A stretch of DNA of 11,102 nucleotides from an uncultured Capnocytophaga sp. (GTDB lineage Bacteria; Bacteroidota; Bacteroidia; Flavobacteriales; Flavobacteriaceae): NCBI RefSeq assembly GCF_938029845.1, contig NZ_CALHGG010000044.1:1-11102 (forward strand). Reading direction: 5' to 3'. Shown here piece by piece: positions 1-6,177 of this stretch. Made by a program: the position numbers and the translations under genes. Position 1 is the stretch's first letter; each line of letters begins with the position of its first letter. The notes below the pieces were generated by a model. That model ran no database searches, had not been told where the DNA came from, and worked only from the letters and a program-made list of their open reading frames with translations.

Positions 1-100
1 TTATCAAGTTACTGTACAATATGAAAAAAGGTGTAAAACACTGAAATATAACCTACTAATAAAAATTATTTTTCAAGGTATTAGGTAACGATTTAGAAAC

Positions 101-477
101 CTAATTTTGAAAAAGCCTGTCCAAATCATCTAAGACTCTGTCTTCTCTTATCTTCCTATCAAAAAAATAATCCTCTTTGTATGAGTTAATTACATTATTT
201 TTTGTAGTTTTGCATTTTAAATTCAATTTTAAAGGAAAAATATAATAATCTCCGTATATAACATCCAAGCAATAAAAACCATCACTGGCAATTTCTTTTT
301 TTAAAATATACTGTATATATGTTTGCTCAGCCCCATCCAATGAGAGTTTAAATATTTTCTCTTTTTTTCGAATGCTTCTGTTCCATATATACATCTTTTT
401 TCTTTACAAGAAAAAACACTACTTAATATCCCCATAACAATAACTATTTTAATGATTTTATATGTAATATTTTTCAT
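101..477 (-). pseudogene. Small lipoprotein D, split by a frameshift
   Basis: On the minus strand an ATG at 475-477 opens a lipoprotein-type signal: hydrophobic residues 5-22, then VFSC with the Cys at residue 24, followed by K-E-K. This frame runs through a tract of seven A's (plus-strand T's 362-368) and stops at about 301. The frame one base away continues to a TAG at 101-103. It carries L-S-L-D-G-A-E-Q and Y-G-D-Y-Y-I-F, which resemble lipoprotein B (L-E-E-A-Y-Q and Y-E-D-Y-Y-I-F). One extra A in the tract would join the two into a single protein of about 125 residues. The second frame alone could start at an ATG (392-394), but that would lack any export signal and a TAA lies four codons upstream. 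D lacks the GIW-NA-TG motif of its three relatives. It may be a pseudogene, a slippage switch or a sequencing error. Function unknown. Confidence 0.6.
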
Positions 478-497
478 TTCTAACTTTATTATGGTGT

Positions 498-602
498 TTA
501 AATTTGATTGAAAAGCATGTAATTCTGTTTCAGGAATTTCTTGATACTCTTATATTTCCTTTTAGAGTCGTAGCAGACATATTTAGGATACGGATTACTC
601 AT
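498..602 (-). pseudogene. 34-residue gene tail upstream of lipoprotein D
   Basis: A short frame runs from an ATG at 600-602 to a TAA at 498-500, ending 20 nt before the start of lipoprotein D. It encodes a basic, aromatic-rich peptide (M-S-N-P-Y-P-K-Y start, then K-R-K-Y-K-S-I-K-K-F-L-K). The frame is open for a few more codons upstream, back to a TAA near 620. I recognise no family. Its position matches the other three tails in this region, each of which ends just before a lipoprotein gene. It is therefore most simply read as the surviving 3' end of a larger gene. By itself it could also be a chance frame in AT-rich DNA. Confidence 0.3.
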
Positions 603-705
603 ATACTCCAATCTCACAAATTATCCTTTGGAGGAGGTATAAATGATTAATTTTTAATTTATTACAAAGATGATTGCTTGTACAACTTACGAAACTTGGG
701 GGTAT

Positions 706-1092
706 TTATTTCTTAAAAGAAACAATATCTTTCTCTTTTAACCATATAGACTCATTACAATTAGTTATTTTTCCTGTATTGGCATTTATCCAAATACCAA
801 AAACGGCTACCTTTTGCATAACTAAATTCTGAAAAGAATATACATAATGATTATCAATAATTAAGGTGGGAGAAAGAAGAGTTTCATCATAATCTAGGTC
901 CTTAATTTCTTTTCTATCATATAAATATTTGACATATAGGTCATTTGCTTCTTTAATGCTAATTCTATATTTTTTTTCTTGAACAATTTCTGGAGAACAT
1001 GGAAAAACTTTATGATTTTCCAAGTAATTTTCACTTTGATTACAACCAAATAGTAATGTAATAAGTGACATATTAAAAATTATTTCTCGCAT
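706..1092 (-). CDS. Small lipoprotein C (GIWxNAxTG family)
   Basis: This encodes a 128-residue protein. The N-terminus has a hydrophobic stretch and a good lipobox, L-F-G-C, with the Cys at residue 17, so it should be lipidated and anchored in a membrane. After the Cys come Y-L-E-N-H-K-V, nearly the same as F-L-E-N-H-K-V in lipoprotein A; the two genes share an exact 18-bp word here (1006-1023 and 2369-2386). The C-terminal half has I-I-D-N-H-Y-V-Y-S and then G-I-W-I-N-A-N-T-G-K, the family signature shared with A and B. The start codon lies 1 nt after the TAA of the upstream tail (1094-1096), which suggests the two were once translationally coupled. I do not recognise a named family. The hairpin-like end (strand, GIW strand, turn with TG) resembles small NTF2- or PepSY-type lipoproteins, but this is only a resemblance. 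Confidence 0.75.
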   Translation of the reverse strand: MREIIFNMSLITLLFGCNQSENYLENHKVFPCSPEIVQEKKYRISIKEANDLYVKYLYDRKEIKDLDYDETLLSPTLIIDNHYVYSFQNLVMQKVAVFGIWINANTGKITNCNESIWLKEKDIVSFKK

Positions 1093-1093
1093 T

Positions 1094-1357
1094 TTAAAAA
1101 TCTTTAGCTTCTTGTTTAATTATATTTATAACAGCCCGTTGATTTTTATGTTGTTTGGATGTGCTAATGAATTCTTTCAAATCACTCAAAAGACCATTTG
1201 GTTTTTGAGTTACTTTCCCTATCCATTTTTATTCCTTTAAAAAAGGAAATGCTTCTTGTATTGCAATTTTCACTGTAGTAGTACATTACTTCCCCAAAAG
1301 TATCCAGACACTATAATTCCCCAAGTTTTAATATTTTTCTTTCTGTCTTTTAGTACA
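1094..1357 (-). pseudogene. Disrupted gene tail, paralogue of the tail at 2477-2694
   Basis: Translation of the minus strand gives T-V-K-I-A-I-Q-E-A-F-P-F, an in-frame TAA at 1229-1231, and then W-I-G, followed by N-G-L-L, F-I-S-T-S-K-Q-H-K-N and Q-E-A-K-D-F, ending at a TAA (1094-1096). The tail at 2477-2694 gives the same series of motifs: T-T-V-K-I-A-I-Q-E-A-F-P-F, W-I-G, D-G-L-L, F-I-S-T-S-R-Q-H-K-N, E-E-A-N-D-W. The two share an exact 18-bp word (1241-1258 and 2635-2652). Clear homology covers about 1094-1282. Upstream, in another frame, a stretch with W-G-I-I-V-S-G-Y-F-W-G may be a further piece. Two small indels around the in-frame stop would restore a continuous frame. No function is recognised. 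It ends 1 nt before lipoprotein C. Confidence 0.6.
1295..1324 (-). promoter_or_regulatory. Possible promoter for lipoprotein C
   Basis: On the minus strand, TACTTTTG (1295-1302) matches the Bacteroidota -7 consensus TAnnTTTG. A TTG (1322-1324) lies 19 nt upstream, in the place of the -33 element. It is about 200 nt upstream of lipoprotein C, inside the degenerate tail region. The match is exact but may be chance in AT-rich DNA, because the same bases also read as part of a degraded coding frame. Confidence 0.3.
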
Positions 1358-1366
1358 ATATTTTCT

Positions 1367-1801
1367 TTAAAGTTTTTCGCCATTATAAGAAGTTAGCCAA
1401 ATATTTGGGTCAGTATGAAAATTTTGGTCTTTATTGACTTCAACATAATTAACTTCCCCTGTATTTGCATTAACCCAAATACCTATACAATTAAAAATAC
1501 CAATTTTATGAATATATGTTACTGTTGAAAATATGTAATAATCTTCGTAAACATAGAATAGAGGATATCCTTCCTTTGATTTAAGTTTTATCCTATCTTG
1601 ATTTTCTGAAGCGTAACTTAAGTGTATTTGATAAGCTTCTTCTAGCTTTATATTTTTTGTAGATTCCCATTCTTGAAATTCTCGTGAATATTCATTATAA
1701 GGTATAGCTTTATTTTTATCTATTTCCATTTTAAGACTCTTATAATTTTTGCAATTGAATAAAAACATTACTAATATTAAATATTTAATACGAATTTTCA
1801 T
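1367..1801 (-). CDS. Small lipoprotein B (GIWxNAxTG family)
   Basis: This encodes a 144-residue protein with a basic N-terminus (M-K-I-R-I-K), a hydrophobic run and L-F-N-C, with the Cys at residue 17. Asn just before the Cys is unusual for a lipobox, so lipidation is likely but less sure than for A and C. The middle contains I-K-L-E-E-A-Y-Q and Y-V-Y-E-D-Y-Y-I-F-S, then G-I-W-V-N-A-N-T-G-E-V, the family signature. The C-terminus extends about 30 residues beyond the signature, longer than in C. The ATG (1799-1801) lies 10 nt downstream of the stop of the 68-codon frame at 1812-2018, in the same tail-then-lipoprotein order as elsewhere in this stretch. Function unknown. A role as a membrane-anchored immunity protein is an inference from the arrangement only. 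Confidence 0.7.
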   Translation of the reverse strand: MKIRIKYLILVMFLFNCKNYKSLKMEIDKNKAIPYNEYSREFQEWESTKNIKLEEAYQIHLSYASENQDRIKLKSKEGYPLFYVYEDYYIFSTVTYIHKIGIFNCIGIWVNANTGEVNYVEVNKDQNFHTDPNIWLTSYNGEKL

Positions 1802-1811
1802 TGTTATTTGT

Positions 1812-2018
1812 TTATGATAAATCTTTCAATACTGTTTTCTCTGCTAGCTTCCCTTTTTTAGTTCCAGCCGTATGTCTTAGTTTAGATCTTTTTAGATGTT
1901 TTAAAAAAGATTTAGGTGTACAAATTACCCAAAAAGGTAACTTTTTAATAAGTTTCGCTTCAAGTAAAGATTTATAAACTGTTGATGTACAATGTTCTCC
2001 ATTTTCCATTATATTCAC
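1812..2018 (-). CDS. 68-residue frame, probable C-terminal tail of a lost larger gene
   Basis: The frame starts at GTG (2016-2018) or ATG (2007-2009) and stops at 1812-1814. The peptide reads N-G-E-H-C-T-S-T-V-Y-K-S-L-L-E-A near its start, then T-P-K-S-F-L-K-H-L-K and a very basic end. The frame is also open upstream, running out of phase into the 3' end of lipoprotein A, so no natural start is evident; this suggests a truncated 3' end rather than a complete gene. The block of Cys followed by Thr/Ser, a helix with paired leucines, then T-P-x-x-F, recalls the N-C-T-T region of permuted papain/NlpC-like cysteine hydrolases. That resemblance is weak and rests on a few residues. It ends 10 nt before lipoprotein B. 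It could be a small free-standing gene, but I favour a remnant. Confidence 0.4.
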   Translation of the reverse strand: MNIMENGEHCTSTVYKSLLEAKLIKKLPFWVICTPKSFLKHLKRSKLRHTAGTKKGKLAEKTVLKDLS

Positions 2019-2065
2019 CGAATAGATACCTAAATTTCTATTGAATTTAACTTTATATAGTTCCC

Positions 2066-2464
2066 TTAAAAAGGATATGCATTTTCTTTCTCCGTATAGG
2101 GTTTATATGCCCTAATTCTTATATCTTCTAAGACATACTTAGCTTTACCAGTGGTGGCATCTACCCAAATTCCCTTTATAGAAGCATTAGGCATTTTAGG
2201 TAAAAAATAAGAAGTAAATACATAGTAATTATCTACTATAAAAAATGTATACATTTCAGGTGCTTTATTATTTTTTAATGCAAATTCCTCTTGTATTTTA
2301 CTTGCTTCCATTGGTTTAATTACTGAATTATTTATAAATAATTCTGCTTCTTTTGTATCATATAGTATAACTTTATGATTTTCCAAAAATTTTTCTTCTT
2401 TACTTTTACATCCTAATAAAGAAAATATTGAACTAAATATTAACATAAATATTATTTTTTTCAT
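2066..2464 (-). CDS. Small lipoprotein A (GIWxNAxTG family)
   Basis: This encodes a 132-residue protein with a textbook lipoprotein signal: M-K-K, a hydrophobic core, then S-L-L-G-C with the Cys at residue 19. The residues after the Cys are K-S-K-E-E, a Lys plus acidic pair close to the export signal described for surface lipoproteins in Capnocytophaga canimorsus (K followed by D/E), so it may face outwards. Next comes F-L-E-N-H-K-V, shared with lipoprotein C. The second half has I-V-D-N-Y-Y-V-F-T and G-I-W-V-D-A-T-T-G-K, the family signature. The start codon lies 12 nt after the stop of the upstream gene tail (2477-2479). No named family is recognised. Among the four lipoproteins this one has the best signal and an unbroken frame. 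Confidence 0.75.
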   Translation of the reverse strand: MKKIIFMLIFSSIFSLLGCKSKEEKFLENHKVILYDTKEAELFINNSVIKPMEASKIQEEFALKNNKAPEMYTFFIVDNYYVFTSYFLPKMPNASIKGIWVDATTGKAKYVLEDIRIRAYKPYTEKENAYPF

Positions 2465-2476
2465 TGGAAAATATTT

Positions 2477-2694
2477 TTAAGGTTGCCAATCATTAGCCTC
2501 TTCTTTTATCTTGGTTATTTTTACTCTTTCGTTTTTGTGTTGCCTTGATGTACTTATAAAACTTTCAAGCTGGTTTAATAATCCATCTGGCGCTTGGATA
2601 ATATCTCCTATCCAATTTATCCCTTTATAAAAAGAAAAGGAAATGCTTCTTGGATAGCTATTTTTACAGTAGTCCCAAATTCTCTCAAGTGATT
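2477..2694 (-). pseudogene. Frameshifted gene tail upstream of lipoprotein A
   Basis: The minus strand directly after the stop of the 212-residue secreted protein reads, in the same frame, E-F-G-T-T-V-K-I-A-I-Q-E-A-F-P-F and hits TAA at 2617-2619. In the frame one base away the sequence goes on with K-G-I-N-W-I-G-D-I-I, D-G-L-L-N-Q-L, F-I-S-T-S-R-Q-H-K-N and E-E-A-N-D-W-Q-P, to a TAA at 2477-2479. The frame change falls between about 2623 and 2641, in a T-rich stretch. The same motifs in the same order occur at 1094-1282, so the region is a real coding remnant and not noise. It is the C-terminal 70 or so residues of some larger protein whose body is absent. Function unknown. Its placement just before a lipoprotein gene suggests a former effector-immunity pair, but nothing in its sequence proves that. 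Confidence 0.6.
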
Positions 2695-3333
2695 TTAGTT
2701 CTTTTCTTTCATGTAAAACTTACCTTTGCTCAAGGAAGCTTCATCAAAGAAACGAATGTCCTTTATCTCAATACGATATATGATATTATAGGGTGCCTCA
2801 GGTGGATTATAGGATAGTATAGAAAATACTACTTTCTTGTGTGTCTGTGGATTCTGATAAATATAGTTACTCCTTTTGGTATCCTTGAATTGGAAAATAG
2901 GATCATAGAAAATACGCCCCAACTTCTCTGTCAGCTCAGGAAAAGAGATAGGATATATAGCCTTTTCATAGCTCACTTTTCCTGCTTTGATACTATAGGG
3001 ACTATAAAGGAATAAGTCTAAGGTGTACGCGCGCTCAGCTGCTCTTTTATAAGATATTAGCTTGGTATTATTATATTTTTCCTTATCCAGATCTATATAA
3101 GCTACTTTTTCTTGGGTAAATCCTGCAAAGCTGCTTTTCTTTTCTTCAAGGAGAAGATATTTCTTTTCAGGGGATATACTTTGAAAAATAGCATATATCT
3201 TTTCCTCTGAAGGCTCTTCTTGGGTTACCTGTTGGCAGAAATCAAGTAATATCTCTATCAACTCTTTAGAATTCTGTGCTCTTAGAGGGAGACAGATATA
3301 CAAAAATAAAAGTATCCATATTCCTTTTTTCAT
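2695..3333 (-). CDS. Secreted protein of unknown function
   Basis: This encodes 212 residues with a clear Sec signal peptide: M-K-K-G, a hydrophobic core to about residue 17, and a likely cut after R-A at residue 19. There is no lipobox Cys at the cut, so a periplasmic or secreted protein is expected. I chose the ATG at 3331-3333. The longer frame starting with TTG at 3358-3360 would begin inside the promoter element. The mature part is charged and looks globular, with a helical first third (several E/K-rich segments) and an F-Y-D-P-I-F-Q-F / Y-R-I-E-I-K-D-I-R-F-F pattern of likely strands near the end. I do not recognise a family. It has its own promoter and is transcribed away from manA. 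Its stop codon touches the degenerate accessory stretch to the left. Confidence 0.75.
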   Translation of the reverse strand: MKKGIWILLFLYICLPLRAQNSKELIEILLDFCQQVTQEEPSEEKIYAIFQSISPEKKYLLLEEKKSSFAGFTQEKVAYIDLDKEKYNNTKLISYKRAAERAYTLDLFLYSPYSIKAGKVSYEKAIYPISFPELTEKLGRIFYDPIFQFKDTKRSNYIYQNPQTHKKVVFSILSYNPPEAPYNIIYRIEIKDIRFFDEASLSKGKFYMKEKN

Positions 3334-3357
3334 TTTATACAGCTTTTCTATAAAGTA

Positions 3358-3387
3358 CAAAGATAAAATTTATCTTTTTATTTACAA
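3358..3387 (-). promoter_or_regulatory. Promoter of the 212-residue secreted protein
   Basis: On the minus strand TATCTTTG (3358-3365) is an exact match to the Bacteroidota -7 element TAnnTTTG. TTG (3385-3387) lies 19 nt upstream as the -33 element. The -7 element ends 24 nt before the ATG, giving a very short leader. The position and orientation fit the gene well. Confidence 0.65.
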
Positions 3388-3454
3388 CCAAACTACTTAT
3401 GATTAACAAATAAATAACAAAAATAGCCAATATATAGAACACTCCTAAGGCTGC

Positions 3455-3483
3455 TTGTAATTCTAAAAAAAATTGTACTTTTG
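3455..3483 (+). promoter_or_regulatory. Promoter of the manA-ruvC-hemW operon
   Basis: TACTTTTG (3476-3483) matches the Bacteroidota -7 element TAnnTTTG exactly, with TTG (3455-3457) 18 nt upstream as the -33 element. The manA ATG follows 21 nt after the -7 element, so the leader is only about 10-15 nt and has no clear Shine-Dalgarno sequence. It faces away from the promoter at 3358-3387. Confidence 0.7.
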
Positions 3484-3504
3484 TGCTTTCAAATTTTGAT
3501 ACAA

Positions 3505-4467
3505 ATGAAGCTATATCCACTTACTTTTGATCCTATCTTTAAGGAACGTATTTGGGGAGGGGAAAAACTCCAAACAGAACTCCATAAGCCTATCCATCAG
3601 CCTCTTATAGGGGAGAGTTGGGAAGTCTCTACAGTGAAAGACAATGTTTCTGTCATTAGCAATGGAACGCTGAAAGGTACTTCCTTACAAGCGCTCATTG
3701 AGCAAGCACCTGAAGCACTCTTGGGAAGTGCTGTATATAAGCGATTTGGAACTGACTTTCCGCTGCTCATCAAGTTTATCGATGCGGCTCAAGACCTTTC
3801 CATACAAGTACACCCTGATGATGCTTTGGCCAAAGCCCGCCATAACTCTTTTGGAAAGACGGAAATGTGGTATATCATGGAAGCAGACCCCAATGCTTCT
3901 ATCATCATTGGGTTCAATAGGAACGTTAGCAAGGAAGAATACCAATCCCATCTGGAAAATAAGACCCTTAGCCAACTACTTAACTATGAAAAAGTAAGCC
4001 ATGGGGATATGTTCTTTATTCCTGCGGGGAAAATCCATGCCATAGGCGCAGGGGTATTGTTGGCTGAAATCCAACAGACCAGTGACATTACCTATCGTGT
4101 GTATGACTTTGACCGCAAGGACAAACATGGCAATTACCGAGAGCTACACACAGAGCTTGCCCTAGATGCTATTGATTTTGAGCGAAAAGATGATTTTCGT
4201 AAATCCTATTCTTCGACAGAAAACACAGTAAATCCTGCTGTGGCATCGCCCTATTTTACTACGGATTATCTGAAGATTACTCAAGAAACGCCTTTGACCC
4301 TTTCAGGGGACTCTTTCCATATATATATAGGCGTAGCGGGCAAGGGAAGCCTACAATACGGAGATATGGAATTACCCTTGGAAAAAGGGCAAACTCTATT
4401 GGTACCTGCCTCATGTAAGGAGATTCGCCTTAAGGGGAAAGTAGAGGTATTACAAGTATCTTGTTAA
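3505..4467 (+). CDS. manA: Mannose-6-phosphate isomerase, class I
   Basis: This encodes a cytoplasmic zinc enzyme of 320 residues that interconverts mannose-6-phosphate and fructose-6-phosphate, linking glycolysis with mannose-containing glycans. The N-terminus [14 protein letters not shown] is the family hallmark. The zinc ligands are all visible: Q101 and H103 in Q-V-H-P-D-D, E120 in G-K-T-E-M-W-Y, and H178 in [10 protein letters not shown]198 in T-Y-R-V-Y-D-F is the conserved active-site Arg. The length fits the short bacterial type with a small C-terminal cupin-like part. I chose the ATG at 3505; an upstream TTG (3481) lies inside the promoter. Its stop codon overlaps the possible TTG start of ruvC and lies 11 nt before the GTG start. 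It is the first gene of a three-gene operon and looks intact. Confidence 0.95.
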   Translation: MKLYPLTFDPIFKERIWGGEKLQTELHKPIHQPLIGESWEVSTVKDNVSVISNGTLKGTSLQALIEQAPEALLGSAVYKRFGTDFPLLIKFIDAAQDLSIQVHPDDALAKARHNSFGKTEMWYIMEADPNASIIIGFNRNVSKEEYQSHLENKTLSQLLNYEKVSHGDMFFIPAGKIHAIGAGVLLAEIQQTSDITYRVYDFDRKDKHGNYRELHTELALDAIDFERKDDFRKSYSSTENTVNPAVASPYFTTDYLKITQETPLTLSGDSFHIYIGVAGKGSLQYGDMELPLEKGQTLLVPASCKEIRLKGKVEVLQVSC

Positions 4468-4478
4468 AAGAGATAAAA

Positions 4479-5030
4479 GTGGTTATAGAAAAAATCATCT
4501 TAGGGGTAGACCCTGGTACAACAGTTATGGGCTTTGGTATCATAGAGGTAGTGAAGAACCAAATGCGTTTTGTTCAGATGAATGAACTCTTACTGAGCAA
4601 GTACGACAATCACTACCTAAAGCTCAAGCATATATTCGAGCGTACTACCGAACTTATAGACACCTACCACCCTGACGAGTTGGCTATTGAAGCTCCCTTT
4701 TTCGGAAAGAATGTGCAATCCATGCTCAAGCTAGGACGTGCCCAAGGAGTGGCTATGGCGGCGGGATTGGCAAGGGACTTACCCATTACAGAATACGAAC
4801 CTAAGAAGGTGAAAATGGCCATCACTGGCAATGGTAATGCCTCCAAGGAACAAGTAGCCAAGATGTTGCAACAGTTGCTTCGGTTTAAGGAACTACCCTC
4901 TCACCTTGATGCTACCGATGGACTGGCGGTAGCTGTCTGCCACTTCTTCAATGGTGGAAAGGCTGAAAAGCAACAAAGTTATTCCTCTTGGGAGGCTTTT
5001 GTCAAGCAAAACGAAAACAGAATTTCTTAG
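4479..5030 (+). CDS. ruvC: Holliday junction resolvase RuvC
   Basis: RuvC is a dimeric endonuclease that cuts four-way junctions at the end of homologous recombination, together with RuvAB. The four acidic active-site residues are present when counted from the GTG start: D11 in L-G-V-D-P-G-T, E71 in A-I-E-A-P-F-F, and D144 and D147 in [10 protein letters not shown]. The 183-residue length fits the family. The start is uncertain. I prefer GTG at 4479-4481, which puts the first Asp close to the N-terminus as in relatives. A TTG at 4461-4463 would add six residues and overlap the manA stop. It lies in the manA-ruvC-hemW operon, 11 nt before hemW. Nothing is missing or odd. Confidence 0.95.
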   Translation: MVIEKIILGVDPGTTVMGFGIIEVVKNQMRFVQMNELLLSKYDNHYLKLKHIFERTTELIDTYHPDELAIEAPFFGKNVQSMLKLGRAQGVAMAAGLARDLPITEYEPKKVKMAITGNGNASKEQVAKMLQQLLRFKELPSHLDATDGLAVAVCHFFNGGKAEKQQSYSSWEAFVKQNENRIS

Positions 5031-5041
5031 CCATCTTAGCT

Positions 5042-6175
5042 ATGTATAGCCTTTATATTCATATTCCTTTTTGCCGACAGGCCTGCCATTATTGTGATTT
5101 CCACTTCTCCACGACCCTAAAGCGCAAGGGAGAGATGGTCAAAGCCTTATGCAAGGAATTGGAACTGAGAAAAACTGAGGCTACCACTCCCCTACAAACG
5201 ATCTATTTGGGCGGAGGCACCCCTTCTGTATTGACTTTTGCAGAACTAAGTGAGCTATTTGCGACTATCCACCGGCATTATCGTATAAATCATGGCGCAG
5301 AGATTACCATAGAGGTCAATCCTGATGATTTTTCTCGTTCAGATAGTGAGCTTTCCTTAACCCAGTTAAAAGAATTGGGTATCAATAGGCTCAGTGTAGG
5401 GATACAATCTTTCTTTGAAGAAGACCTACGACTGATGAATCGGGCACATAGCGCCCAGCAAGCAAGTGCCTTCTTAGAAAAAGCAGTACCCTTATTTGCC
5501 AATACTACTATAGACCTTATCTACGGGATTCCACATATGACTCAGGAGCGCTGGCTCACCAATATAGAACGGGCTCTCTCCTTCAAAATACCTCATCTCT
5601 CGGCTTATGCTCTTACGGTAGAGCCCCGAACCGCCTTGTACCAATTTATCAAAAAAGGAAAGATTCCTCCCACTGATGATGCACAAGCCAACACACACTT
5701 TTACTTACTAAAGGAGCGCTTAGAGCAGGAGGGGTTTATACATTATGAGCTTTCTAATTTTGGAAAAGAAGGATTTTTTAGCCAAAACAATACTGCCTAT
5801 TGGGAGCAAAAGCACTATATGGGGATAGGCCCTTCAGCTCATAGCTACAATGGTTATGCACGCATGTGGAATATAGCCCACAATATAAAATATATAGAAC
5901 AAATATCACAAGGTATACTCCCTCAAGAGAGAGAAATACTCACGAAGAAAGATCTCTATAATGAGCGTATTATGACTGGGCTTAGGATACAAAAAGGGAT
6001 TTCCCTTGAGCATATCCGAGAGGATTTTGGAGGCAGCTATTTGAATTACTTAAAACAACAGGCCTTTCCCTATATAGAGAAAGGCTTGTTGAAAAACCAA
6101 GAGAACCATCTTGTGACCACCGAAGCTGGTATGTTCCTCTCCGATGGGATTGCCTCTGATTTGTTTATGTTATAG
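5042..6175 (+). CDS. hemW: Radical SAM haem chaperone HemW
   Basis: This encodes a 377-residue radical SAM protein of the HemN-like family, often annotated as coproporphyrinogen III oxidase but now seen as a haem chaperone. The cluster-binding motif C-x3-C-x2-C is at C11, C15 and C18 (F-C-R-Q-A-C-H-Y-C-D-F). The SAM-binding glycine motif G-G-G-T-P-S is at 57-62, and G-I-Q-S-F at 120-124. Near residues 249-254 it has N-N-T-A-Y-W where the HemW haem-binding motif is usually H-N-x-x-Y-W, so the first His is replaced by Asn. This is followed by G-I-G-P-S-A-H-S-Y. The start at ATG 5042 places the conserved Y-I-H-I-P-F-C at the N-terminus; a longer frame back to 4988 overlaps ruvC and is not needed. 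It is the last gene of the operon, and its stop is 2 nt from the convergent stop of the next gene. Confidence 0.9.
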   Translation: MYSLYIHIPFCRQACHYCDFHFSTTLKRKGEMVKALCKELELRKTEATTPLQTIYLGGGTPSVLTFAELSELFATIHRHYRINHGAEITIEVNPDDFSRSDSELSLTQLKELGINRLSVGIQSFFEEDLRLMNRAHSAQQASAFLEKAVPLFANTTIDLIYGIPHMTQERWLTNIERALSFKIPHLSAYALTVEPRTALYQFIKKGKIPPTDDAQANTHFYLLKERLEQEGFIHYELSNFGKEGFFSQNNTAYWEQKHYMGIGPSAHSYNGYARMWNIAHNIKYIEQISQGILPQEREILTKKDLYNERIMTGLRIQKGISLEHIREDFGGSYLNYLKQQAFPYIEKGLLKNQENHLVTTEAGMFLSDGIASDLFML

Positions 6176-6177
6176 GT

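Noticed and set aside
1..100. Left edge, searched for a further gene tail or promoter
   Set aside because: Only short frames and AT-rich sequence are present; nothing can be supported.
630..657. Strong Shine-Dalgarno-like GGAGGAGGT followed by ATG on the plus strand
   Set aside because: The frame ends after four codons, and such sites are rarely used in Bacteroidota. Probably chance.
101..2694. CRISPR array or insertion sequence as the cause of repeats in the left part
   Set aside because: Repeated words are coding similarities between paralogues. There are no regular spacers, transposase frames or terminal inverted repeats.
3335..3520. Hydrophobic 61-codon minus-strand frame, GTG start
   Set aside because: It spans both divergent promoters and the manA start. 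Its hydrophobic look comes from AT-rich DNA, and it lacks any initiation signal.
3698..3997. Frames on either strand inside manA, and similar ones inside hemW, parA, parB and fabG
   Set aside because: They are out-of-phase shadows of well-supported genes and show no motifs of their own.
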